64,000 nucleotides of DNA from Anaeramoeba flamelloides (lineage: Eukaryota > Metamonada > Anaeramoebidae). Position 1 is the first letter of the stretch; every line of letters begins with the position of its first letter. The notes under the pieces are model-generated. The model searched no databases and was not told the origin of the DNA. It saw only the letters and a list, made by a program, of their open reading frames with translations. Positions 1-11,028 of the stretch are shown here, one piece after another. Location of the stretch: contig JANTQA010000026.1 in NCBI GenBank assembly GCA_027625915.1, forward strand, positions 4,712,001 through 4,776,000. Direction: 5' to 3'. The position numbers and the translations under genes are program-made.

Positions 1-3000
1 TAAGTTCTTTTCAGAAATAAAGGTTGCTACATCCTGCCAGATTGTATCGGCCATATTTCTTTGATTTACCTTTTTCCAAAACAATTGTTTCATTTTAACA
101 TTAGGCCGTCTCTTTTTTGCCAATAATCCTCCTCCTCCTCCAAAGTTAGGTGGTGGTGGCATTCCTCCTCCTCCTCCAAAGTTAGGTGGTGGTGGCATTC
201 CTCCTCCTCCTCCTCCAAAGTTTGGTGGTGGTGGCATTCCTCCTCCTCCTCCAAAGTTGGGTGGTGGTGGCATTCCTCCTCCTCCTCCAAAGTTGGGTGG
301 TGGTGGCATTCCTCCTCCTCCTCCAAAGTTGGGTGGTGGTGGCATTCCTCCTCCTCCTCCAAAGTTGGGTGGTGGTGGCATACCTCCACCTCCAAAGTTT
401 GGTGGTGGTGGCATACCTCCTCCTCCTAATTTAGGTGGTGGTGGCGTACTTCCTCCTCCAAAGTTTGGTGGTGGTGGCATACCCCCTCCTCCTAATTTAG
501 GTGGTGGTGGCGTACTTCCTCCTCCAAAGTTGGGTGGTGGTGGCATACCCCCTCCTCCTAATTTAGGTGGTGGTGGCGTACTTCCTCCTCCTCCTCCTCC
601 AAAGTTAGGTGGAGGTGGAATAGATCCTGTATTTTCAATTTTTTTATCACCTTCCTTTTCCTTAGTTAAAATAGAACTTTTTTTTCCAATCAAAGTATTT
701 TTTGTTAAATCTTGAGAAAATCTTGAAAAATCATCACTTTCTCCTTCCAAATTTTTTGATTCTTCATTATCATTTTTAATACCCTTTAATAAGTTTTGAT
801 TCATTTTTTCTAAATTGGCAATTTTTTTGTTTAACTTCTCGATTGAGTCTTCTAAATTATGATTTTTTTGGCGCTCTATTTCAATATTTATGGTTTCTTC
901 ATTATTATCTTTATTTGTTTCATCTTGGTCCTCGCCTTCAGTCGATTCTCCATTTAATATTGATTTTTGAATTAGTGTTTTGGCCATAGACCATTTTTCC
1001 TTTGGTTTCTCCGAATTTTGGATTGTGAATAATCCCTGTAATATGCCTAGCAAATACTGATATTCGTCACTGCCCTGTGTTTGTTGAAGTATAGCCTGAG
1101 TTAGTGACATTGGATCAGTTACATCAATTTTTCCGAGTTTTACAATTTCTTCATCTTTTTCCTTTTCGTTTAAAAAGAACCTTAATTGTCGAGTGATTTT
1201 AATATCCTCTAAAGGATATAATATATCATCAAAACACTTTTCTAAATCACAAGATAAAAATTCTCTTCTCATTTGAGTACGAACCATAACATTATCTGGA
1301 GTAACAATAATATAATTTATTAATAACATTAATCTTTGTCTATATTTTAAATCATCAACCTTTTCAAATGTGCCTACTAACCTCCTAAATCTGATTCTTT
1401 CGTATCCATAATCAACAGCAGTGGAAAAGCCATCAAGTACTTTACTATAATTATTTCAAAATTTATAGATTTATATATATAGATAGATAGATATATTTTT
1501 ATCATTATTTTTATATTAAAATATATCAAGATGAAGATTTTATTCTCAAAAAATTTTCCTCTACTTTTTTTTTTTTTTTTTTTATTGTTGAAGAAGTGTA
1601 AATTACACTCTGGATACCCTTTTACTTAAATTCCCAAAAAGAAATTTAAGCGTAAAATCATAGATTTCACGATTATTATTTAATGAAAATAGTTTCAAAC
1701 TGTTTGTTTTAAATTAATTCATTAAGATTTTTTTTTTTTTAATTTGTTATGAAATATTAATCTATCTTTTTCATAGGAAGGATAGACCCATAAAAAATGA
1801 TCAATATTTTCAATTTGTTTTAATAAAGAGATCTAAATATTTAAACAACTATAGATCAAATGAAATAGTTACTTTATTAAGTTTTTTAGAAACTTTATAG
1901 ATGGTTTGATTCTATAAAGTGCTAAGGTTTTAAGAATAAGATTTGGTTTTACAGAATTGAGTTGCTTTTTTTTTTTTTTTTTTTTTTGAGTTGCTTTTTT
2001 TTTTTATTTTTTTTTTTGTAAGTTTCCCAAATCTTGTTTTCGCAAAATCCCAGTACAAGATACCGACTCGACAGCAAAAACCCAGTCCAGGTAACGACTC
2101 GAAAGATTTTACGGAAAGTCCAATTCGGTTCACTTTGGTTGGCTTCAGATCGCATTCGTTGGATTCAGTTCTCTTCAGTTGCATAAGTCCAGCTCAATTC
2201 ATTTTAGATCTGATCATTAACAAGTTTGGTTAGGTTAGTCATGACCAAGTCCACCAATTCTTATAATGATTTTTTATTCCTTGAACCTCTCCAAGCACCT
2301 AAAAAAACAAAAAGAGGAGGAACCCAAACAACTTAAAAAGAGAAATTTGGAAAAGGTAAAAAGTATAAAAAATAAATTTTCCTCTACTTATTCAAAGTTG
2401 GAAAATAAATTTTAATAACTTCAATGTCAAAGATAAGAGTACAAAAATAATTTTAGAATCATCAGATATCTTTTGTAATTTTTCTTATTTTACAGTTGGA
2501 ATTAGAATGTTCTGAATGTAATTGTCAATTTCAGTGAATATATTTTATCTTTTATATAATTTTTTGTTTTTAATCTCAACATATTTTTTTTCAATCTATC
2601 AAAAAATGATCGAAAAATAGAAAATTTTCGAGGTGGTAATTTGTAATAAAGAACACACACACCAGTTTTTATAGGTTTGATTCACACGTGGTAAATTTTA
2701 ATTTTTGAGAAAAATTAAACATATTTGTTTTACAAATATCAATAATTTTAGATGTAGATTAAAAATAAGTGATATTATTATTATTGAAGAAGTGTAAATT
2801 ACACTATAGGTGCTCTTTTACTTAGCTTTTTAAAAGGGGATTTAAGCGTAAAATCATAGATTTAATGATTATTCATTGGGAAAGACATTCCCAAATTATT
2901 TTTATGCTTAATAGCAAAAACAAAAAAAATTGACAAAAATTAAAAAGAAAAAAAACCAAAAACAAATTTTTGAGTGATTTAGAAGAAGCAATTGGTAAAA

Positions 3001-6000
3001 AATCAAAAAAAAAAAAAAAAAAAAAACAAAAGCTATCTTTAATCAAGAATAACCCAAAATCACAACCACGATACTATTGGTTAATTGAGTTTAGTTTGAT
3101 AATTGATCATGAATATTCATTCGGGATGTAAGTTGTTTTAATTGTTGTTATTTGTTTTTTCTTTTTGATCTCGTTTGCTTTAATCCTTTTAGTATTTTTT
3201 TCTTGACTTTTTTTTTTTTATTTTCAAGTTAATCATACTACTGTGTTTCAGTATTTCAGTTTTAGCAAGAAAAAAATTGATCTTTTCCCTTTGTAACTCT
3301 TTCCCAATATAAAAAAGATTCAGCCAGGAGAAAAAATTGAAAAAAATAAAAAATTAGTTGAAATCAATAATATCACAAGCAAAAAAAATAAATAAAAAAA
3401 AGTGATATTAAATGAAATATCTTGCTCCATCGAAACAAAGATAGTAAATTTTTACATTTTTTGATAAAAAAAATTATTATTTCTTGTATTTTCAAGTATT
3501 TTTGAAATTTTTTTCAAAAATCCAATCTTTTGAACTTGTTTGGATTCTTAATATTTATTTTTTATTTAGGTGGGTAATAGCAATTATTTTATTTTTTTTG
3601 CCAAAGGAATTTTGAAGAAAAAAAAAACCAATAATTCTGAATCTATATTAAGACTAATATCTGTAGTTAGGCCCAAACAATTGAGTATTATTTTTTTTTA
3701 AAAAATAAAATATCCATAAAAAGGGAAAAGTATTTGCAAAATTGAAAAGTTTTTAGATTCTGATCAAATAAAAATTTTGGAACATAGGTACCCTATTCAA
3801 TTCAACTAAGATTAATTTTTTTTTTTTACATTTTGATACAAATTAAAATTTTGGATCATTAACCGGGAAAATATGGAAAAAGAAATAGATCAAGTAAAAA
3901 CTCTATTAAACTCATATTAAATCAATAAAAGACATCGCCAAATTTTCACAAGGTAAAAAAAAAAAAAAGGAAATTAAAAAGATATCTTAAAATAATCCAA
4001 TTTCCAGACAACTTTAAGGAAAAACATCTATACCTAAATAGGAAATCATAAACAACTCTATTCAAACTAAAACTCCCTTTTAAATGGTTTAAATAGATAC
4101 ACATACAAATGGATAAAGGGAGTAGATTCCAAAATATGTCTATGTTGTCGAAAAAAAATTGATGATGATGACCACTTAATATGGGGATGCAAAAGATATG
4201 AAAAAAAATTGAAAAAAAAAAAATAAGCTCAAAGAAATCAAGGATTTTGATATTAAGATCGTCTCTAATGAAGATACAGATGAATTACAAAAGATAATGA
4301 ACATAAAAGGAATTTAGGAAACTACTAAAGAATATTTCTTGGCCAATGTGAATCAGTATACCATTTGAAAAAAAAAAAAAAAAAAGATCTCGATTTTAAA
4401 TTATTTTGGATCATAGAGCAACACAAATTCATCTCGATACCAATAACTCTAAACTTTTTACTTATCTATTTTTAAGTTCTTTATTATTTATTTTTTACTT
4501 TTTTATTCTTTTTATTTTTTTTTTTCATAAACTCTTTATTTCATCCTTATTTCTTATTCTTCATTTTTTCTTTTTTCATAGACTCATTATTTCAACTTTA
4601 TTTTAGAAAACTAAATTAAGTTTTAAATGAATCCAATGGCTGTGTTGATTCACTCTTTGAATTAGAAGTTCCGAATATAGTCACTTCAAAATTCTCTCTT
4701 GAACAGACAAAGTATTTTCTAAATCCTTAGCAATAAATCCAATGAACTAAAAAATTCTTTTACATTTTTTTGATTTTATTGCTATTGAAAAACCGATTTG
4801 AAGTTGATCGCCTATACACCCTATTGAAAATTTTCTTTAATTTTAATGAAAATCGTTTTTTTTGTGTGTGTGTATAAAAATAGTGTCACAAGTCTTTTTT
4901 TTTGTCTCTTTTTTAAATTTTGTAATTTAAGGATTATTCGAATTTTATTCCTAGTGGCTATTACTTTTATACCCACAACACGAATTATGAACTCAAAAGA
5001 ATGTTGAGTTAATAGATCTTGTTAAAATGTAAAATTTATGGTTTTTTGAGGAAGGCAAAAAAAATTTACTTTCTAAATCCAAAATTTTTCACTCAAAATT
5101 TTCGACTTCCAAAATGATATTGGGAAAATGTCACTCCACTTTATATTGAAGTATGTTAGAGTTGGTGGCGAGTGTAGCCACCCATTTGAAAAGAAAGTGG
5201 AGTGACATTTTCCCAATATCAAAAAAAATAGCTTTTTATTTTTGCCTTGCTTTGTTGGGATTTTTCGAAAAGTTTTTGGATCAATAAATGATTTTAGTTA
5301 AAATCTTAAATTGCTAAAAATTGGCAATATTTTGACTTTCCCTTAATTCACTATATTTTAAAGGTCTTAATCTATTTACTGCTTTGTATTCCAATGCTCA
5401 CAGAGTATAAAATTCAGATAGTCCTTAACTGAATCTAATCTTTGGTTTGGGTTTTCATATAAACTTTTATTATTTGACAAGTTTTCCAGTACTAATAATA
5501 TTAGATGTAAGAGAGCCAAGCAACGTCTTTAAGAATAAATTATTGTTACAAAACGTTCAAAAAGTTTTTCATCTTCTTTTAAAAGACAGTTTATATACTT
5601 TAAAATAATTCAAGTAGAATTCTTGTTGCCGATTGCATTATTAAAGGATTCTCAAATTTATAAATTTTACAAAATTAATCAATTTTTTTCAGGCAAACAG
5701 GAGGTAGTTTTGTTGAACCCACCTCTCTTCAATAACAAAATACAATAAAAAAAAAAGACATTTTTAAGATATTTTCAAAATAAACCTCTCACTTTCGCGA
5801 AAAAATAAATTAAAAATAAAAAAATGAAACTTACTCATATGACTCTTGACCAACAACAAGAGGTACTGTTAAAAGTTTTAAAGTGTTGCACTTTGCTGGG
5901 GTATTATCATTATATAAAGAAAGTACCAATGTTTCAATTGCCTTTGGATGGTTAATGATTGTTTCCAAACCTATTGTTTTGTCCATTAATAATTTGAGGC

Positions 6001-6944
6001 ATTGCACAACAAGGAGCTCAACTGAACGATCTGTTTGGTTTCTTCTTGACTTCTCAGTTCTAAAACGTAAGCCTTCAATTAATAAGTCAAACCCCCCAAG
6101 CTCAAAAAAGGTGGTAATCCAACTTCTTGTTTGCAATTGAATGACCTTGTAAAGTGAAGATAAAATATTTGGGATTAAATTATAGCGTAATTGATCAACA
6201 AACCCCTGTGGTGTTTGTACAATTGCTCTTTCTCCTTGGAAAGTCTATTTTTCACATTACGATTTTTTTTTTACAATTTTTGAAAAAGAATAAAAATAAA
6301 CACGAAGTGAAATTTTTTTTTTTTTTTTTTTTTTTTGATTTCAAAATAAAAAAAGTTAAAAATTCACACAAAAGTTTTTTTTTTGTTTGTGAAAGGAATG
6401 TTTTAATTAATAAAAAATAAGAAAAAAATTAAAATAAAAAAAAGAAAGAATGAGAAAAAAAAGGTACTCTTGGAACTTTTTCTCTGGATTTCATTTCTTT
6501 CTTTTTTTTTTTGATGGATTGTTTAAACATATCACCAGAGTAGTCTTCGAAAAGATAGGCGATCGTATTTTCATCATATTTAGGATTTACTAAGGTGACT
6601 TGATCTCCGTCCCGAAGTTTTTGTGTTTTATTTTTGCCAATTATTTTCCCGTTTAAATAGGTACCATTTGTCGAAACATCTTGGATGTACACCACGGGCT
6701 TGGAGTTTGTTAGGTTGTTGCTATCTGGCTTTGGAGGCTGCAACCAAATCCTTGTATGAATATTTGAAATCTCCATACTTGCAAATTGGACAACGCATTT
6801 ACTATTCCTCCCAAGCATCTCCTGTTGATTAATGAGTTCAGCATTTGGGTGTTCAAAATTTAAAGAGTTCAGTCTTCCCCATGGCTTTGTTATTCGTTTT
6901 TTGCTTTTTTTTTTCTGTTTCTTTTTGTTTCTTCTTTTGCTCAT
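1..6944 (-). CDS. FHA-domain formin (FHA-GBD/FH3-FH1-FH2), 3' end cut by window edge
   Basis: An actin-nucleating formin. Exons on the minus strand are 6944-6468, 6244-5835 and 1444-1, with phases 0 and 2 matching exactly, giving 777 codons in the window. Exon 1 (residues 1-159) is a basic leader plus a complete FHA domain: G45-R46, S60-x-x-H63 and N93-G94 are the phosphothreonine-binding signature. Exon 2 and the start of exon 3 are the GBD/FH3 armadillo region ([22 protein letters not shown], then GQESYDKVLDGF across the 4.39-kb intron, and [20 protein letters not shown]). A short coiled coil (about 840-780) follows, then about 14 [15 protein letters not shown] FH1 units, then the start of FH2 ([14 protein letters not shown]). 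The diaphanous-related layout suggests Rho-GTPase control, while an FHA domain would add a phospho-threonine input. Introns begin GTACCT and GTAAGT and end ATAG. Neither the FHA fusion nor the 4.4-kb intron was checked against transcripts, but open frame, phase and family match support both. The FH2 catalytic part lies outside the window. Confidence 0.9.
114..645 (-). repeat. FH1 polyproline tandem repeat, about 36-bp units
   Basis: About 14 head-to-tail units encode GGGG-x-PPPP-x-x on the minus strand, the profilin-binding FH1 region of the formin. Units near 400-600 alternate two forms (STPPPPKL and MPPPPNF), which suggests expansion by duplication of a two-unit block. Because GGN and CCN are reverse complements, the plus strand is also open as proline/glycine-rich frames; these are shadows, since only the minus frame joins FH3 to FH2. 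Confidence 0.9.
1583..1835 (-). mobile_element. 5'-truncated LINE tail
   Basis: Read on the minus strand it ends with the codons for [20 protein letters not shown] and a stop, followed by TTTACACTTCTTCAA. The same end occurs at 2780, 11975, 15400 and 45930. Upstream it keeps the ATTGATCATTTT...ATGGGT stretch that encodes the IDHFYGYVLP part of the better copy at 45930-46560. Degenerate and truncated. Confidence 0.7.
2780..3350 (-). mobile_element. Degenerate LINE-related repeat (tail plus upstream segment)
   Basis: The LINE tail (2780-2885) is followed by a segment up to about 3350. The whole order is repeated, inverted, at 11385-11980: shared landmarks are TTGATAATTGATCATGAAT, CCACGATAC and a segment reading roughly ESFLYWE..LQRKK on the element strand. 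The upstream segment alone occurs again at 24590-24890. No intact frame. Confidence 0.6.
3860..4330 (+). mobile_element. LINE 3' fragment with zf-RVT-like motif
   Basis: Plus-strand translation at about 4085-4220 gives [14 protein letters not shown] followed by [20 protein letters not shown], the C-x2-C...H-x4-C pattern at the C-terminus of many non-LTR retrotransposon ORF2 proteins. Flanking frames are shifted and interrupted. The wording of the motif differs from the 45930-46560 and 9745-9915 copies, so at least three LINE subfamilies are represented in the window. Confidence 0.65.
5115..5221. repeat. Near-perfect 107-nt hairpin (28-bp stem plus inner stem)
   Basis: The arms 5115-5142 (starting TGATATTGGGAAAATG) and 5194-5221 are perfect reverse complements. 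The 51-nt spacer contains a second stem, GGTGGC (5164-5169) with GCCACC (5177-5182), around a 7-nt loop. It sits in the formin intron and is more GC-rich than its surroundings. It could be a small-RNA precursor-like foldback or a minimal foldback transposon; no second copy is seen in the window. Confidence 0.85.
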
Positions 6945-9540
6945 TTTTATTCTTTAGTTGAAGAAACTAGGAAAAATTCAAAAAATAAAATTCGAACATT
7001 GGGTTTATCTTTTAGGATTTTATTTGTAGAAGGTATTTATTAATTTTTACAAGACTCCATGACTGTTTTTTTTTCAGCGACAGGCTTGTTTACTATTTAT
7101 TGAAAAATTTTATTCAAGTATATTTTCATTCAATTTTCAAAGAATTATTGTTTTCACGATCTTGGAAAATTTGAATTATTTAATTTGAAAAATAAGCTTT
7201 ATTGTGGTTTTACCTTTTAGAATTGTGAGCTTAAATAATTTCTGTCATTTTTTTTATTTATTTTTTCTATTTTGGAAAGATGAACAAAAATTGTGTTCTT
7301 TCCCCTTTTCTAGGGACGGAATTTTAACTGCAAAAGAAAAATTTGTACAGTTGCAAAAAAAAAATTATTTGCAAAAGCATTCGAAAAATTTACTCATTTG
7401 GGGATAGACCAGTTTAAATTTCCCGAAATTGTCTTAAAGGTCTTTATATTATATCTAATTTAAACTGTCAAGTCGAGTTGAGTGAAAAAAAGTATCCATT
7501 TTGGATCTAAAATTCATTTTTTGATTTTATTTGCAGAGTTTCCATTTTGATTCTTTTTCCAAATAAACTCAAATAATTCTTTATTTGTTTAGATCGAATC
7601 AAATGATTCTTTTTTCATCCAATGATAAGTATCAACTTATTTTTTTGTTTACGTTTGGGTTTTAATAGAATCCCATCCTTCAAAATTTAATAATTAATAA
7701 AGAGATTTTTACCAAGTATTTTAAAAATTTCTGAAAAAAATAAATAATCGAGGTTTTTTTTCCGAAGATTTTCGTTTTCATCATCTTTTCGCCAATCATG
7801 ATGTTTTTCAAGTTTATTCCTCATAAGTAAATTATTTTACTTTGAAATTAAATCTAAAGCATCTTTTTTTTTTTATAGAGTTTCGGTAAGAAATAAAAAC
7901 TCTTTTTTGATTTTGTGAAATTCGAATAAAATAATTTTTCATTTTTAATGAAAAATAATCAATACTTCAAAGGAACTTTAGCAATCATAAAATGTTATAA
8001 AAACCAATTAGAATCGAACCATTATTATAATCAGATTCTAAATTTTAAATTTTTGTTATTCGAAAAATTCCAAAAAGGGAACCATTTTGGATACTTTGGT
8101 TATTTTCAATGAAAAAATCAAAATAAACTCTTAGATTCAAAAATCCAAGCACCCTGATAAGAAACATATGAGTGCAATAGTAAAATCATCATGAATTTAG
8201 AACCTGAAAAATTGAGATCATTTCAAATACTCTCCAAAACAACTGTAACTTTTTATGAACAAAACAACTATCGTTTTTACATATTGGGCAACTCGATTTG
8301 TTTGAAGTTTCCACAAATCATATAAATTCTTGAGAATGAATGGTGATTTTCTCTTACTTTTATTTGTTTTCTAAAAGTGATATTATTTACACTTCCTATT
8401 TCATATTTTTTGATGAAAAACAAAGTTTTCAATGTAGTTGATTGCAATTTGGAACCTCTATTTGAATAGTTAAATTGAAAATATAGGAAAATTATTTTCC
8501 AGTTATAATTCAAATACTACACATGTATAAAAAGTGATATCCTAACATTTTAAGTTTTTTTACTAAATTTGTTTATTTTTCGAAGAAATATAAAACTTTT
8601 CAGGTTCTTTCAACAAACGCGTGGTTTCTAAATCACCAAAAAATCAATTTAATGAAAGAATAACAATGTTTGGGGTATTATTTGTGTGATTTCTTAAAAT
8701 AAAATCAGATTTTTTAATTTCTGTTTCTTCCCTATGCATTTTTTTTCTATTATTAAATCGAATTTTTTGCTTATAAACACCATAGTTTGTTAACAATAAA
8801 CCTTTCTGGCAGGGGCACATCGGAAAAGTTTAAGAATTTCTGAGAAAAATGAAAAATTTTAGTAAAAAAACTTACAATACTCAAAACATCAATTTTTTTT
8901 AACATATTTTATAAAAGAATAAAAGTTATTAAAACTAAAACCAAACATTTTTTATTTCAATTTTATTTCATTATTCATCAAATATCAAGAGATTTTTAAT
9001 GAAAAGTACACTGCCCCATTTAATATTTTATTTTATTTTAGTATTAATTAATCAAATATTTAACCAAAAAAAAAAAAAAAGAAATAATTTATTATTTTTC
9101 TTCATTTTCTCTCAATATTATTGTTGAATATATGAAAATCACCACAATAACCAAATTTAATCTCGATTAAATTTTCAAAAAGTTCTGACACTTGGTAAGT
9201 GTAATGATAATTCAACCAAAAACCGAAAGTTTAAAAACAGAATTATCATTTGTTGCAAATTTTTTTCCTGAGTAAACCTTGATTCCAACCCAATATGATA
9301 CATAAAAAATTCATATTTATTTATTTATTTATTTCGGAAGAGCGAAAATTACTTTTCCCGATGTGTGACCTAATTTCTAAACTTTTTTTTAGAAATTTTG
9401 TTAAAGAATCACAAATTTTATTATCACTTGCTAATGATAATATACCTGACAAATTCTTTTTATTAATAATATCTCCGATATTATTAATTTTTTTATTTTT
9501 TTGATACAATTCAGATAGCTAGATTTTTCGATTTTTTTAT
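6945..9540. other. Intergenic, upstream of formin
   Basis: About 2.6 kb of AT-rich DNA 5' of the formin start codon. I see only short chance frames and no recognisable gene, RNA or repeat. The formin promoter should lie at its left end, but no defined element can be named. Confidence 0.6.
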
Positions 9541-9547
9541 AGGCTGG

Positions 9548-10350
9548 GCGTCATTAGTTTTTTTTTAATTTAAAAAATTTAAATGGAAAATTTATTTAAT
9601 TTTCTATTTATTTCTTAAATAAAAAAAAATTGCCTTTAGATTTTCCAGAATTGAAAAGAAAAGAGTAAAATCTTGGATTTTTTTGTATTCTTTTAAATGA
9701 TGGAAAAGCTAGGCACTCGACGACACTTGACGGCACTTGACGACACGATCCCATAAACAATGATCGAAGTCTTCAATGATATCAATATTTAACTTTTCTT
9801 CACATAAATCACAATTTTTATTTTTATTTTTGCTTGTTCCATAAGAGTACCTATTTAAACAATTAGTAAAATTTCAAAATGTTCGAATTGTTTTTGAGGC
9901 TTTCCAGCTTAAATACTTTTTGTTATTAGGTTTTCTAGAATTTAAAAAAATTGAGTAAAATCATAGATTTTTCTCTATTCTTTTGAATCCTGGAAAACTG
10001 TTGTTAGCCTTTTTTTAATTTGAGAAATAAAAAGAAAATTTCAAAAATTTTCTTTTTATTTCTAAAATTAAAAAAAAAGCCCTGTTAGGTTTTGTTGAGT
10101 TTTCTGTTTATTTGTAAAATCGAGAGCTTTTCGTTAGGTTTTTTTTATTTTTCGAAATAAACCGAAAATTTAACAAAATTTTCTGTTTATTTCAAAAAGC
10201 AAAAAAAACCTAGAACACTTCACAGATAAAACAGAAAACCTCAAGAAAACCGCTGTTAGGTTTTCCATAATTTAAAAGAATTGAGTTAAATCTTTGATTT
10301 TACTCTACTCTTTTGAATCCTGGAAAACCTAGGCACTTGACGACACAACT
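9548..10350. repeat. Array of nested palindromic modules (P1, P2, P3)
   Basis: Self-complementary modules follow one another. P1 arms begin GGTTTTCCAGAAT and close ATTCTGGAAAACC around a centre that reads AGTAAAATC..GATTTT. P2 arms begin GTTAGGTTTTTTTTA and close TAAAAAAAACC. P3 arms are GTTTTGTTGAGTTTTCTG (about 10090) and CAGAAAACCTCAAGAAAAC (about 10232). P3's two arms flank a whole P2, so that P2 sits in the P3 loop. P1 copies are at about 9645-9710, 9925-9990 and 10255-10335. The array shows the connector GGCACTTGACGACAC at 9700-9745 (in repeats) and at 10330-10346. A LINE fragment (9745-9915) interrupts it. Confidence 0.8.
9745..9915 (-). mobile_element. LINE fragment with CDLC...DFDHCLW motif
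   Basis: Minus-strand translation reads KYLSWKASKTIRTF, then NFTNCLNRYSY, CDLCEEKLNIDIIEDFDHCLW. This parallels FTNCLNRYYY...CPLC...NIDHFYGY of the 45930-46560 copy and is the zf-RVT-like end of a related subfamily. It is embedded in the palindromic module array. Confidence 0.65.
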
Positions 10351-10857
10351 GTATGAAATTGCAATTTTGTTGTTTTATAATTTTTAGATATTGTTGAAAA
10401 AAAATTCTAAATTAGAAAAAGATCTTTGTAATAAAAAAACAAAAAAAAAAGAAAATTTCAAAACAATATTTGAGACATTTTGTTGGAACGATCTTCTAAA
10501 TGGTTAGCTTTACTTTTACTAAATGCTCTTGGACTCACTCACCAAAAAGGGTAAAAAAAATAATATAAAATGCATCTTCTCAATGATTTTTATGATCGAA
10601 TCTATTCTGCTTGAATAATGATGAATGAAAAACCAACCCATTGCATTATACAAAACTTTTAAAGTTGACACTCAAGTTATCTACAAAAGAATAAAATCTA
10701 AAAGGTGCAAAAAAAAATAAATTTTTCCCTTTTTCTTGAGAAATTATTTTTCAAATTTATTTTCGGTTTTTGGCCAAATTTTTTTTTCCCAAATAACCCC
10801 AATAATTATTGTTCAAATCTGAGTTAAATTACCATTTCTGATATAATATGGAGGATT

Positions 10858-10910
10858 TCCAACCGACCGTCTTCTCGTGAAAAGGGTCATCCCGGAAATT
10901 GAATTTCATA
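10858..10910. repeat. Short repeated motif, also at 40774-40815 inverted
   Basis: CCGTCTTCTCGTGAAAA with flanking similarity (GGTCA on one side, AATATGG..GATTT on the other) recurs in inverse orientation near 40774-40815, inside the TMEM181 gene. This copy lies about 120 bp past the CK2 beta stop codon. Nature unknown; it may be the end of an unrecognised mobile element. Confidence 0.45.
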
Positions 10911-11028
10911 ATTTAGAAAAAGTTTTAGAACTTTTTCGGTAAAAAAAAACAATTAAATCACATTTAACAATTCTATTACATTTTTTTTTTCACAAAAATT
11001 ATGATCATTTCAGAATAATCAATCTATA

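Larger units (their letters stand above)
1445..5834 (-). other. 4.39-kb formin intron 2
   Basis: Donor GTAAGT at 5834 and acceptor TTATAG ending at 1445, read on the minus strand. It splits the aspartate codon of GQESYD-KVLDGF. Contents seen: two degraded LINE tails in the formin sense orientation (1583-1835 and 2780-3350), one LINE tail in the opposite orientation (3860-4330), a GC-richer patch at about 2035-2240, and a near-perfect hairpin at 5115-5221. No other exon is evident. Confidence 0.85.

Noticed and set aside
186-715. Plus-strand proline/glycine and leucine-rich open frames
   Set aside because: They are complementary-strand shadows of the FH1 repeat; only the minus frame is continuous with FH3 and FH2 motifs.
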